Of a DNA stretch of 64,000 bases, positions 1 to 8,805 are shown piece by piece; position 1 is the stretch's first letter, and every line of letters starts with the position of its first letter. The notes beneath the pieces were generated by a model that saw only the letters and a program-made list of their open reading frames with translations, was not told the DNA's origin and did no database searches. Both the position numbers and the translations under genes were made by a program. This DNA comes from JAFCUW01 sp049897565 (lineage in GTDB: Bacteria > Pseudomonadota > Gammaproteobacteria > Burkholderiales > Burkholderiaceae_D). The DNA lies in NCBI RefSeq assembly GCF_049897565.1, contig NZ_JAFCWM010000013.1, forward strand, positions 115,448 to 179,447, given 5' to 3'.

Positions 1-378
1 GCGCAGCAGGACGCCCAGAGGCGCCTCGAGAATGAGCAGGCGCTGGCGGCGGCCGAGCAAGCCGAGGCGCAGCAGGCCGAAGCGGACCCGGCGGTCGTCA
101 CCATCGACGGGCTCGAACGTGGCATGTGGCTCGAATTTAGCCAGCCCGACGGCAGCGCGCAGACGGTCAAGCTAGCTTGGATCAGTCCGCTGCGGACACT
201 GTTCATCTTCTCGACTGGCGCGCGCAAAGAAGCGTTTTCACTGACGGTCGAAAAGCTGGCCGAGGCTTACCGCGACGACACGGTGCGCATGGTGCGCCAG
301 GATGGGGTGGTCGCCCGCGCGCTGGCCGAGGCGATGGGGCAGGCTGTCAACGACGTCAACGTCGCCGCTACCGCCTAG
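1..378 (+). CDS. C-terminal end of a DUF1631-type protein (5' end outside window)
   Basis: The reading frame is open from the first base and ends at TAG 376-378, so only the last 125 residues are present. The first ~35 residues are an Ala/Gln/Glu-rich linker. A small beta-rich C-terminal module follows (WLEF, then LAWISPLRTLFIF, then a helix ending the protein). The W-x-E-F and K-L-A-W-I-S-P pattern is what I associate with the end of DUF1631 proteins, large betaproteobacterial cytoplasmic proteins of unknown role. The family call comes from recalled motifs only. The next gene converges on it with 27 bp between. Confidence 0.6.
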   Translation, partial: AQQDAQRRLENEQALAAAEQAEAQQAEADPAVVTIDGLERGMWLEFSQPDGSAQTVKLAWISPLRTLFIFSTGARKEAFSLTVEKLAEAYRDDTVRMVRQDGVVARALAEAMGQAVNDVNVAATA

Positions 379-405
379 CCGACTACGCGATTTCCTTGAG
401 CTGCA

Positions 406-1185
406 CTACATCTGCTTGAACTGCTCCAGATAATTGCGGCTCACCACCAGCTGCTCGCTGCGCCCCTTCAGCTTCACCATCAGCCGTCCGCGAAAATCGG
501 TATGCGTTGCCTCGATAAACTTTGCCGCCACAATCATGCCCCGATGAATCTGCCAGAACTGCGCCTCCGGCAACTGCTCGCGCAACTGCCGCAGCGGCGT
601 GCGGATCAGGCTCTCGCCGTCCTGCAGGAACACGCTGGTGTACTTGTCGTTGCTCTGAAAATACACCACCTCCTCGATCGAGATCAGCCTGGTCTCGCGC
701 CCATGCGCGGCGCGGATCCATTGCAGTGGCGCCACCGCCGGCACTGCCGCCGGCGCCACGCCCAGCTGGCGCAGCAGCGCGCGCAAGGAGTCGACTTCGC
801 CCGCCGGCTTGTCGCGCAGCGCCGCCTTGAGCTTGCCGACGGTGCGCGCCAGGCGTTCCAGGCTGGCCGGCTTCAACAGGTAGTCGCAGGCCGAATGCTC
901 GAACGCATCGACCGCGTAATGGTCGTGCGCGGTAATGAAGACGATGTGCGGCCCGCTCCCACTGGCGGCCAGCCGCGCCGCGACGTCGAGGCCGGTCATG
1001 GCGGGCATCTGAATGTCGAGAAACACGATGTCGGGCGACAGTTCGTCGATCAGGCGAACAGCGTCGATGCCGTTGGCCGCCTTGTCGAGCACGCGTAGTT
1101 CAGGCCAGACGCTGGCCAGCTGGGTTTCCAGATAGTCACGCAGGTGCGGTTCGTCGTCTGCGATCAGGGCGGTGGGTTGGTCGAT
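406..1185 (-). CDS. LytTR-family response regulator
   Basis: A two-domain response regulator. The receiver has the acidic pair in IADDEP, phosphoacceptor Asp57 in FLDIQMP, Thr in FITAHD and Lys in YLLKPAS. The C-terminal LytTR DNA-binding domain includes the YFQSNDKYT and FWQIHRGMIV stretches. It follows the sensor kinase on the same strand, and the N-terminal codons overlap the kinase's last codons. The start is a problem. The first ATG/GTG/TTG codon in frame is GTG at 1092, which would remove the first ~31 residues including the acidic pocket. The frame is open up to 1200 with no canonical start, so I place the start near ATC 1185, about 11 nt after a GAAGAA purine run. CTG at 1167 is an alternative. 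The predicted length of ~259 aa fits the family. Confidence 0.85.
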   Translation of the reverse strand: MDQPTALIADDEPHLRDYLETQLASVWPELRVLDKAANGIDAVRLIDELSPDIVFLDIQMPAMTGLDVAARLAASGSGPHIVFITAHDHYAVDAFEHSACDYLLKPASLERLARTVGKLKAALRDKPAGEVDSLRALLRQLGVAPAAVPAVAPLQWIRAAHGRETRLISIEEVVYFQSNDKYTSVFLQDGESLIRTPLRQLREQLPEAQFWQIHRGMIVAAKFIEATHTDFRGRLMVKLKGRSEQLVVSRNYLEQFKQM

Positions 1186-2324
1186 GGCGACACCATTTCT
1201 TCAGGCAGCAGCACGCGTACAGTCATGCCGCAAGGTTGATTTTCAAGAAGTTGAAGTTGCGCGCCGGCGCCGTACAGGCTGCGCAGGCGCGAGCGCAGAT
1301 TGGCCAGGCCGACGCCGCCGCCGTCACGCGGCGGCGCCGCACTGATCCCGGCGCCGGTGTCGGCCACCTCGATGAGCAGGTGCGCGCCATCGAACAGCGC
1401 GCGCAGCACGATCTCGCCGCCGTCGATCTTCGGCTCCAGACCGTGCATGACGGCGTTCTCGACGATCGGCTGCAGCAGCATCGGCGCGATGCGGGCGGCG
1501 CGCGCGGCGCCGTCGGCCTCGATGCGGTAGCGCAGCCGCTCGCCCAAGCGCACGGTCAGCACGTCGAGATAGGCCGCCGCCAGGTCGAGTTCGGCGCCCA
1601 ATGTGGCGTGCTCGGCGCGGCTGGCGGTCAGGCTGGCGCGCAGGAAATCGATAAAGCGCTCGAGCATGTGGCGCGCCTTGGCCGGTTGCGTGTCGATCAG
1701 GCCGAGCACGTTGGCCAGCGTGTTGTACAGAAAATGCGGCTCGATCTGCGCCTGCAGCCCGCGCAACCGCGCTTCGGCGAGCAGTTGCCCAGCGGCGGCG
1801 ATCTGCTCGCTCTGGCGCGCCGCCAGCGTTTCGTTGGCGATCCGCTTCTCGCTCGACATCAGCACCAGGAACACGAACAGCGCCATCAGCAAGGCAAACG
1901 GTACCAGCGGCGCGAGCTGCGTGGCGCGTTCGAGATAGTGAAACGGCGGCAAGCCTTTTAGCACGGCATTGCCGATCGCGATTCCAAGCAGTACGCAGAT
2001 GCTGATGACGGTCACGTGATAGGCCGCCGTCGGCAGACCCTTGATGCGCGAAGGCCAGCCGCGCAGCAGGTAGTCGAGCCCGCTCAGGGTGCCGTGGACC
2101 ATGTAGCCGATCACGTTCGAGATCAGCCACACCGGCACGAAGTGCTCCAGGAAACTGCCGTCGTGGCGGTCGAACATCATGCCGGCGCCGGTCAGGAACA
2201 CGGCGATCAGCGTATTCCATACGCCGGTGTAGACAATGTTGCGAAAGTGCGAACGCGGCCAGCGCCGGAACAGCGGAATCAGGTCCAGCGGGTGGGAGCC
2301 GCACTCAGCGGTTGTATAAGTCAT
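1164..2324 (-). CDS. LytS/YehU-type membrane sensor histidine kinase
   Basis: 386 aa. Four hydrophobic segments (about residues 30-48, 63-80, 103-120 and 137-156) form the membrane part. A short coiled linker follows, then a His_kinase domain with phosphoacceptor His197 in QIEPHFLYNTLANV. The HATPase domain has the N box at Asn290 (VENAVMHG), Asp322 (ADTGAG) and a glycine box at 335-340. There is no large periplasmic sensor, so the stimulus may be sensed in the membrane. The partner is the LytTR regulator directly downstream, with overlapping ends. The carotenoid oxygenase stops 21 bp upstream on the same strand, suggesting co-transcription. Confidence 0.9.
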   Translation of the reverse strand: MTYTTAECGSHPLDLIPLFRRWPRSHFRNIVYTGVWNTLIAVFLTGAGMMFDRHDGSFLEHFVPVWLISNVIGYMVHGTLSGLDYLLRGWPSRIKGLPTAAYHVTVISICVLLGIAIGNAVLKGLPPFHYLERATQLAPLVPFALLMALFVFLVLMSSEKRIANETLAARQSEQIAAAGQLLAEARLRGLQAQIEPHFLYNTLANVLGLIDTQPAKARHMLERFIDFLRASLTASRAEHATLGAELDLAAAYLDVLTVRLGERLRYRIEADGAARAARIAPMLLQPIVENAVMHGLEPKIDGGEIVLRALFDGAHLLIEVADTGAGISAAPPRDGGGVGLANLRSRLRSLYGAGAQLQLLENQPCGMTVRVLLPEEMVSPSTNPPP

Positions 2325-2345
2325 GGTGAACGATTCAACAATACG

Positions 2346-3833
2346 TTAAGTCGGCAAGAAGTTACCATGAAAACATATCGGCGTCCGATATCCCAGCCGC
2401 GCCAGCGCCAGCGGGCCGTCGGCCACATGTGCCGCATCGAAAACCGACAGCAACGTGTCGCCGCGCCGCGCGTCCTGTACCACGCCGAGCAGGTAGCCGT
2501 CCGTTTCCGAGCGGGCATTGCGGCGCGGCACCAGCACATGCTCCTCTGCCAGCCAGCCTGCGTCGAAGCGGAAGCTGTCGCCCTTGCCGGTGTCGGTGTC
2601 GACCAGGTTGACGGTGTCAAGGATATGCTCGGCATTGCGCGCCGCGCTGCTGAGCACCGCCAGCTTGCGGTGCCGCCGGCCCACCGACTGCGGCATCACG
2701 CGGGGAAACTCGCTGTTGCCGAACAGACGCACCTGCTGCGCCTTGCCGCTCGCATAGTCAAGTGTGATCTGCGCCGTAAAACTGGGCTCGTCCAGGTTAC
2801 CCGCGCGTTCGCCCCGCATGAGCGCGCCAAACGACGCCAGCGCGCCGCCGCCATGCAGCACCGCATCGAAGCGCGTGGTCTGGCCATCGTCGAACGCATT
2901 ACCGAAGTGAAAGACCAGATGCGGATCGAGCTCGAACACCTGGCGCAGCTGCAGCGTTGCCTTGGACACCACTACCGCCCGCATCGGCCGCGCCGCCACT
3001 CCGCTGCCTGCCCACGCATGGCGCTCGGCATAGCTGAGCGACGTGTCGGCCAGCAGATCGTACGGCGGCACCAAAAAGACCAGGTGCTGCCCGCTGATGA
3101 CGAAGTCGTGCACCATCGCCAGTTGCGGCACCTGCACCGCGCCGGCCGCCAGCAGCGTGCCGTCGGCGCCGATGTGGTACACCGCCAGGCGGCCGGCGCC
3201 GGGCAGGCCGCCGAAATTCCACATGCTGCCGTCCTGGTCGATCTTCGGGTGCGCCGAAAACGGCATCGACTTCAGGTCGTCGCGCCAGGTGCGGATGCCG
3301 ACAGTGTCGAGCGTGCGCGGATCGAGTTCGATGGCCGAGCCGCCTTCCCACAGCGCGTAAAGGCGCCCGCCGAACGGTAGCAGGTTGGTGTTGGCCGCAT
3401 TCATCGTGTCGTTGCCTTTGATGCCGCGCCGCGTGATCTGCGTACCGAAGCCCGGGTACAGGAACTGGCCGGCCTCCGACTCGTCGATAAATTTTTGGGT
3501 GGCGACGAACTTGCCGCGATGGCTGACCTTGCCCTGCGAAATCTGCCAGCGCTGGGCGAAGCCGTCGCCGTCGAACCAGTGGTGGTAGCGTTCGCCGCCC
3601 AGCTCGAAGCGGCCGGGGCCGTTGCGAAAGAACACGCCATCGAGGTCGGCGGGGATACGGCCCTTGACGATGGCGTCGCCGGCGCGCTCGCCGACCATGT
3701 TGGCCAGCACCGCGAGGGTCGGGTCGCGCTCGAGCGCGGTGTGAAATTGCTTGAAGGTATCGGTATTGGCAGAGGCGCTGCCCGGCAGCAGGGCGATGGC
3801 GGCGCTCGAGGCGAGCAGTTGGCGGCGATTCAT
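2346..3833 (-). CDS. Carotenoid oxygenase (apocarotenoid-cleaving type), exported
   Basis: 495 aa. Carotenoid cleavage dioxygenases are seven-bladed propellers holding a non-haem iron with four histidines. All four candidates are present: His195 (SAHPK), His242 (VHDF), His309 (FHFGNAF) and His489 (CFHGNF). Other family marks are DGVFFRNGPGRFE and HWFDGDG. The N-terminus has twin arginines (NRRQLL) and a hydrophobic stretch ending ASA, consistent with a Tat-type signal. The ATG at 3833 was chosen because the signal starts there, although the frame stays open for 57 further codons upstream. It follows the DUF2141 gene by 13 bp and precedes the kinase by 21 bp. The substrate cannot be read from the sequence. 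Confidence 0.9.
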   Translation of the reverse strand: MNRRQLLASSAAIALLPGSASANTDTFKQFHTALERDPTLAVLANMVGERAGDAIVKGRIPADLDGVFFRNGPGRFELGGERYHHWFDGDGFAQRWQISQGKVSHRGKFVATQKFIDESEAGQFLYPGFGTQITRRGIKGNDTMNAANTNLLPFGGRLYALWEGGSAIELDPRTLDTVGIRTWRDDLKSMPFSAHPKIDQDGSMWNFGGLPGAGRLAVYHIGADGTLLAAGAVQVPQLAMVHDFVISGQHLVFLVPPYDLLADTSLSYAERHAWAGSGVAARPMRAVVVSKATLQLRQVFELDPHLVFHFGNAFDDGQTTRFDAVLHGGGALASFGALMRGERAGNLDEPSFTAQITLDYASGKAQQVRLFGNSEFPRVMPQSVGRRHRKLAVLSSAARNAEHILDTVNLVDTDTGKGDSFRFDAGWLAEEHVLVPRRNARSETDGYLLGVVQDARRGDTLLSVFDAAHVADGPLALARLGYRTPICFHGNFLPT

Positions 3834-3846
3834 CCTGTTCTCCCGG

Positions 3847-4263
3847 TCAGCGAAGGCTGACGCGCACGGTGGCGCCGGCGGCCGGCAGCGTGAAGCGGGC
3901 GCTGTCGTAGCTCGGCGGCCCCATCTTGCCGACGGCGTTGTTGCTAAATGCGTAGTCCTCGGTCGGGATGCCGAACATGTTCTTGTCGAGCTTCTCGTTC
4001 GCATTCGCGTCGTGGAACAGCGCGAACGCGTACTCGCCTGCCGGCAGGTTCTTCAGCACGATCGTGTCGGCCTGGCCGGTCGCCGCCGTCTTGCCGATGC
4101 CGGCGACGGACTTCATGAAGCTGTCCGCCGAATTGTAGAGTGCTACGTGGATCATGCCGCCGGCCGCGTTGACGTCGTCGACATGGATGGTCAGGTCGGC
4201 CGCGCCGGCCGGGGCAGCGGCCAGCACTGCGGTGCAGAAGGACAGGGTGCCAAGGGGGGTCAT
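3847..4263 (-). CDS. DUF2141 family secreted protein
   Basis: 138 aa. A cleavable signal peptide covers about residues 1-21 (ends AGA). The mature part has the DUF2141 pattern: an initial strand LTIHVDDV, then GMIHVALYNS, then GEYAFALFHDANANEKLD with FGIPTEDYAFSNN. The family is predicted periplasmic or extracellular with a beta-sandwich fold and no assigned function. Start ATG 4263 has GGAG nine bases upstream. It is probably the first gene of a unit with the carotenoid oxygenase and the two-component genes. Confidence 0.85.
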   Translation of the reverse strand: MTPLGTLSFCTAVLAAAPAGAADLTIHVDDVNAAGGMIHVALYNSADSFMKSVAGIGKTAATGQADTIVLKNLPAGEYAFALFHDANANEKLDKNMFGIPTEDYAFSNNAVGKMGPPSYDSARFTLPAAGATVRVSLR

Positions 4264-4404
4264 GCTCGTCTCCGTTGTGTTCGATGGAGACCACTGTATC
4301 TGGCAGTTGGCCGGCCTGGGGGCCGATGCGACCAAGCGCCACGGCGCGGCGCGAGTGGCGCCCGGCTGGCGCGAAATGCGGCGGCCGCTGCGCGCTCGCC
4401 GGGC

Positions 4405-4716
4405 TCAGCTGTCCGCCCAGGCCTTGAGACGGGCGAGGATCGACGTTCGCGCCGGCTTTGCCCGAATGCGCGCGCTGGCGCTGGCGACCAGCGGCGCCCA
4501 TTGCTGCGAAAGTTGCGTGCAGGTGCCGCGCAATACCGGCGCCACGCCCGGCATGCTCGACAAGGCCTGGAAATGGCGTTCGATCGCAACCGACAGATTG
4601 GCCCCGGTTCCGGCGGTGTCCATGTCGACAACGTAGTGCGACATCAGGTGCAGCAACGACGCAATCAGCATTTCGGGTGCGGGCGTCGCGGCGGTGGACC
4701 GGTCATCGTCAGCCAT
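4405..4716 (-). CDS. Small protein of unknown function behind a Fur-like box
   Basis: 103 aa, no recognised domain. The protein looks helical: residues ~15-30 (EMLIASLLHLMSHYVVDM) and ~40-60 (LSVAIERHFQALSSM) are amphipathic, and the C-terminus is Arg/Lys-rich. There is no signal peptide. The perfect 7-1-7 palindrome at 4755-4769, 38 bp upstream of the start, resembles a Fur site, so expression may rise on iron limitation. It lies 141 bp upstream of the DUF2141/carotenoid-oxygenase unit on the same strand, so read-through into that unit is possible. Confidence 0.65.
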   Translation of the reverse strand: MADDDRSTAATPAPEMLIASLLHLMSHYVVDMDTAGTGANLSVAIERHFQALSSMPGVAPVLRGTCTQLSQQWAPLVASASARIRAKPARTSILARLKAWADS

Positions 4717-4754
4717 TGCATATCCTCAAAATTGCAGCCACGGAAATCCATAGA

Positions 4755-4769
4755 TGCGAATGATTCGCA
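4755..4769. promoter_or_regulatory. Fur-box-like palindrome
   Basis: TGCGAAT-G-ATTCGCA is a perfect 7-1-7 inverted repeat. It matches the consensus TGATAAT-N-ATTATCA at 11 of 14 arm positions or better, depending on alignment. It sits where a promoter for the 103-aa gene would lie, consistent with ferric uptake regulator repression. Confidence 0.65.
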
Positions 4770-4856
4770 TTCAATATAAGTCCGATGGTCGCCGGATGCA
4801 AGCGCTATTTGCAAAGCTGGCTGCGGTCCGCAAGGGGCCCCCACGCCAGCCGGTCC

Positions 4857-5102
4857 CTAGTCTCCCGGGCCGTCGCCTGGCATGGTGTCGGCCATCAGCC
4901 GCAGTTCTTCCGCCGTCAGTTCCGGTTCGGCCGGCGCAGCGTCCGCGGCGCCCTTTTTGTCGGCGTCCGGCTGTTCACCGGCAGTGGGCGTCTGTTCGGC
5001 AGCTTGCTGGTTTGCGCTGCCGTCTGGCGAACAAGGAAACGGCACCGCGCCCTTGTCTTGGGAAGTCGGAAAATGGATCTCGGACGATTGCTTCGTATGC
5101 AT
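4857..5102 (-). CDS. Small acidic, probably disordered protein of unknown function
   Basis: 81 aa from ATG 5102; an in-frame start at 5144 would add 14 residues. It is rich in Ala, Pro, Glu, Asp and Gln with no hydrophobic core until a short helix ELTAEELRLMADTM near the end. No domain is recognised. Codon use and third-position GC look genuine, and the opposite-strand frames look less protein-like. It is divergent from smc. A cytoplasmic adaptor or an unexpressed ORF are both possible. Confidence 0.45.
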   Translation of the reverse strand: MHTKQSSEIHFPTSQDKGAVPFPCSPDGSANQQAAEQTPTAGEQPDADKKGAADAAPAEPELTAEELRLMADTMPGDGPGD

Positions 5103-5225
5103 GATATCGGCTCGAATGAAAGGGTGAACGCCATTGGACCGCACCGGCGCGCCGCAGTTCAGGCTGACAAATAATCACTAATTTCCAAATTGCAACACGA
5201 TCTTGGCGAGGGCCAAAGCAACAAA

Positions 5226-5234
5226 TGGTATGAT
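5226..5234 (+). promoter_or_regulatory. Extended -10 promoter element for smc
   Basis: TGGTATGAT fits TGnTATAAT with one mismatch. It ends 46 bp before the smc start. A weak -35 (TTGGCG, 5203-5208) is 20 bp upstream, which an extended -10 can tolerate. Confidence 0.45.
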
Positions 5235-5280
5235 CATCGCTTTCCTGTTTTCGACCTCGCCATAGGATAGTCCAAGCAAC

Positions 5281-8200
5281 GTGCGCCTCTCTTCCATCAA
5301 ATTGTCGGGATTTAAGTCATTCGTCGATCCCACCAATTTCCAGGTGCCGGGCCAGCTTGTCGGCGTAGTCGGCCCGAACGGCTGCGGCAAGTCGAACATC
5401 ATCGACGCGGTGCGCTGGGTGCTGGGCGAGTCGAAGGCGTCGGAGCTGCGTGGCGAATCGATGCAGGACGTCATCTTCAACGGCTCGACGCACAGGAAGC
5501 CGGCCGGACGCGCGTCGGTCGAACTGGTGTTCGACAACAACGACGGCAAGGCCGCCGGCCAGTGGGGCCAGTACGCCGAGATCGCCGTCAAGCGCACGCT
5601 GACGCGCGACGGCACCTCCACCTATTACATCAACGGCCAGCCGGTGCGCCGGCGCGACATCCAGGACATCTTCCTCGGCACCGGCCTTGGGCCGCGCGCC
5701 TACGCCATCATCGGCCAGGGCATGATCTCGCGCATCATCGAGTCGCGCCCGGAAGAGTTGCGCGTGTTCCTTGAGGAGGCCGCCGGCGTCTCCAAGTACA
5801 AGGAGCGCCGCCGCGAGACCGAGAACCGCCTGGGCGACACGCGCGAAAACCTGCTGCGCGTCGAAGACATCCTGCGCGAGCTGAACGCCAACCTCGAAAA
5901 ACTCGAGGCGCAGGCAGTGGTGGCGAACCGCTTCCACGCGCTGCAGGGCGACCAGGAAGAAAAGCAGAAGCTGCTTTGGCTGCTGCGCAAGAACGAAGCG
6001 CACGCCGAGCAGACCCGGTACTTCCGCGAGATGGAACAGGCGCAGACCGACCTGGAACAGCAGACCGCCAAGCTGCGCCACGTCGAACTCGAGCTCGAAC
6101 ACATGCGCCAGGGGCACTTCGCCGTCGGCGACCGCCTGCACACGGCGCAAGGCCACCTGTACCAGACCAACTCCGAGATCGGCAGCCTGGAGGCGCAGAT
6201 CAAGTTCGTCATCGAGTCGCGCAGCCGGCTGCAAAACCAGCTCGCCACCCTGGGCGCCCAGCGCAACCAGTGGCAGGCGCAGGGCCAGGATTACCGGGAG
6301 CAGCTCTCCGAAGCCGAGTTCACGCTGGAAGAACTGGGCGCGCGCGTCGAGCAGTCGCAGATGGCGGCCGAACAGCATACCGAGGGCCTGCCGGCGCTGG
6401 ACGCCGCCTGGCGCGAAGCGCAGCACAAGACGACCGAATCGCGCTCGCGCATCATGCAGGCGCAGCAGCAGATCGAACTGTCGTCGGCGCACCAGCGCAA
6501 CGCCTCGAACATCCTGGCCGGTCTCGCCACGCGGCGCGAGCGCCTGCAGCAGGAGAAAAATGGCCTGAACCTGCCCGACAGCGCGCACCTGTCGAACCTG
6601 CGCATGCAGCTCGAAGAAAAGCAGCAGGCGCTCGAAGAGCAGACCATGGTGCTCGAAGAAGCGGTCGAACAGCAGGAGCACCTGGAGCAGGAACGCGCCA
6701 CCGCGCAGGCCCAGGTCAACGCCGAGACGGCCGCCAACGCGCAGCTCGAAGCGCGCCTGGCGGCCCTGAAGCAGATGCAGGAGCGCGTGCAGACCGAAGG
6801 CAAGGTACAGCCCTGGCTGAAAAAACACGAACTTGAATCGCTGCCGCGCCTGTGGCAAAAGCTGCACATCGAGCAGGGCTGGGAGACCGCCCTCGAAGCG
6901 GTGCTGCGCGAGCGCACCGCGGCGCTCGAGATGTCCAACATCGAGTGGGCCAAGGCCTTCTTCGCCGATGCGCCGCCGGCCAAGCTGGCGCTGTATGCGC
7001 CGTCGCTGGCCAGCGCGCAGTCGGCCGAGATCCCCGGTTTCAGGCCCTTCACCAGCCTCCTGAAGATCAACGAAGCGGGCCTGCGCGGCGTGCTGCACGA
7101 CTGGCTGCACAACGTCTTCGTCGCCGACGACGCTGCCAGCGCCTTCGCCGCGCGCGCCTCGCTGCCGGCCGGCGGCTCGTTTATCACGCGCCAGGGCCAC
7201 GTCGTCACCGCGTCGAGCGTGCGCTTCTACGCCGCCGACTCCGAGCAGGACGGCATGCTCGGGCGCCAGCAGGAAATCGACAACATCGGCAAGCAGTTGC
7301 GCGCGCAGGCGTTGCTGGCCGACGAGGCGCGCGCGCGATCGGTGCGCGCCGACGCCGCCGTGTCCGACCTGTCGCGCCGCCTGCAGGACGCGCGCCTGCG
7401 CATCGGCACCCTGACCCAATCGGTCCATACGCTGCAGATCGAGGTCGTCAAGCAGTCCGAGGTCGAGGCGCGCTTCAACCAGCGCAGCACGCAGATCGAA
7501 GCCGACCTGGCCGAGATCGCGATGCACGAGGAAGAGCAGCAGCAGGTGCGCATGGAGTCGGAAGAAAAATTCGAGCAGCTCGACATGGAGCTGGCCGAGC
7601 TGCAGGGCGCCCACGAGGACGGCCAGACCGCCTTCCTCGAGCGCGAGCAGGCGCTGGCCGACGCGCGCGACAAGCTGCGCGAACTCGAACGCGCGGCGCA
7701 GGAAGCGCAGTTCGCCGAGAAGTCACAGCGCAGCAAGATCGAGGAACTGCGCCGCAATATCGCCACCGCCACGCAGCAGGCGTCGCAGGTCGGCGAAAGC
7801 CTGGAGCTCGGCCAGCAGGAACTCGAGTCGCTCGAGACCGGCGCCGCCAACGACGGCCTGCAGGACCTGCTCGATCGCCGCACCACACAGGAGCGGGCGC
7901 TGTCGGACGCGCGCCACGAACTCGACCAGATCACCCAGCAGCTGCGCCACGCCGATGAGTCGCGCATGGCGGCCGAACGCAGCCTGCAGCCGCAGCGCGA
8001 CAAGATATCCGAGATGCAGCTCAAGGAACAGGCCGCGCGCCTGAACCAGGAACAGTTCGCCGAAGCGCTCAAAGCGGTCGACGCGGACGAGGCGGCGCTG
8101 GCGGAAAAACTGCTGCCGGAGATGAAGGCGCAATACCTGCAAAGCGAGGTGACGCGCCTGACCAACTCGATCGCCGCGCTTGGCGCGGTCAACCTGGCCG

Positions 8201-8805
8201 CGCTCGACGAACTGGCGCAGGCGTCCGAGCGCAAGAACTTCCTCGACGCCCAGAACCAGGACCTGACCGAGGCGATCAACACGCTGCAGGACGCGATCCA
8301 CAAGATCGACAAGGAAACGCGCGAGCTGCTGCAGGATACCTTCGACAAGGTGAACCTGCATTTTTCCGAGCTGTTCCCGATCCTGTTCGGCGGCGGCAAC
8401 GCGCGACTTGTCATGACGGGCGACGAGATCCTCGACTCCGGCGTGCAGGTGATGGCCCAGCCGCCGGGCAAAAAGAACGCCACCATCCATCTGCTGTCGG
8501 GCGGAGAAAAAGCGCTGACGGCGACGGCGCTGGTGTTTTCGATGTTCCGCCTGAACCCGGCGCCATTCTGCCTGCTCGACGAGGTCGACGCGCCGCTCGA
8601 CGACGCCAACACCGAGCGCTTCTGCCGCATGGTCAAGCGGATGTCCGAGCACACCCAGTTCCTGTTCATCTCGCACAACAAGATCGCCATGGAGATGGCG
8701 CACCAGCTGATCGGCGTGACGATGCAGGAGCAGGGCGTGTCGCGCATCGTCGCTGTCGACATGGAGGCGGCGGCCGGCTTCGCCGCCGAGGCGCAAGCGG
8801 CATAA
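5281..8805 (+). CDS. smc: Chromosome segregation ATPase SMC
   Basis: 1174 aa, the usual length for bacterial SMC, from a GTG start. The N-terminal head carries Walker A GPNGCGKS (31-38). Two long Gln/Glu-rich coiled coils flank a hinge around residues 580-640. The C-terminal head carries the ABC signature LLSGGEKALTA (~1071) and Walker B FCLLDEVDAPLDDAN (~1096). SMC dimers with ScpA/ScpB load near the origin and align the chromosome arms. zipA, ligA, galU and def follow in the order seen in Burkholderiales. Confidence 0.98.
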   Translation: MRLSSIKLSGFKSFVDPTNFQVPGQLVGVVGPNGCGKSNIIDAVRWVLGESKASELRGESMQDVIFNGSTHRKPAGRASVELVFDNNDGKAAGQWGQYAEIAVKRTLTRDGTSTYYINGQPVRRRDIQDIFLGTGLGPRAYAIIGQGMISRIIESRPEELRVFLEEAAGVSKYKERRRETENRLGDTRENLLRVEDILRELNANLEKLEAQAVVANRFHALQGDQEEKQKLLWLLRKNEAHAEQTRYFREMEQAQTDLEQQTAKLRHVELELEHMRQGHFAVGDRLHTAQGHLYQTNSEIGSLEAQIKFVIESRSRLQNQLATLGAQRNQWQAQGQDYREQLSEAEFTLEELGARVEQSQMAAEQHTEGLPALDAAWREAQHKTTESRSRIMQAQQQIELSSAHQRNASNILAGLATRRERLQQEKNGLNLPDSAHLSNLRMQLEEKQQALEEQTMVLEEAVEQQEHLEQERATAQAQVNAETAANAQLEARLAALKQMQERVQTEGKVQPWLKKHELESLPRLWQKLHIEQGWETALEAVLRERTAALEMSNIEWAKAFFADAPPAKLALYAPSLASAQSAEIPGFRPFTSLLKINEAGLRGVLHDWLHNVFVADDAASAFAARASLPAGGSFITRQGHVVTASSVRFYAADSEQDGMLGRQQEIDNIGKQLRAQALLADEARARSVRADAAVSDLSRRLQDARLRIGTLTQSVHTLQIEVVKQSEVEARFNQRSTQIEADLAEIAMHEEEQQQVRMESEEKFEQLDMELAELQGAHEDGQTAFLEREQALADARDKLRELERAAQEAQFAEKSQRSKIEELRRNIATATQQASQVGESLELGQQELESLETGAANDGLQDLLDRRTTQERALSDARHELDQITQQLRHADESRMAAERSLQPQRDKISEMQLKEQAARLNQEQFAEALKAVDADEAALAEKLLPEMKAQYLQSEVTRLTNSIAALGAVNLAALDELAQASERKNFLDAQNQDLTEAINTLQDAIHKIDKETRELLQDTFDKVNLHFSELFPILFGGGNARLVMTGDEILDSGVQVMAQPPGKKNATIHLLSGGEKALTATALVFSMFRLNPAPFCLLDEVDAPLDDANTERFCRMVKRMSEHTQFLFISHNKIAMEMAHQLIGVTMQEQGVSRIVAVDMEAAAGFAAEAQAA

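Noticed and set aside
5317..7614. Long minus-strand open frame within smc
   Set aside because: It is a mirror frame produced by high third-position GC, and the plus strand encodes complete SMC.
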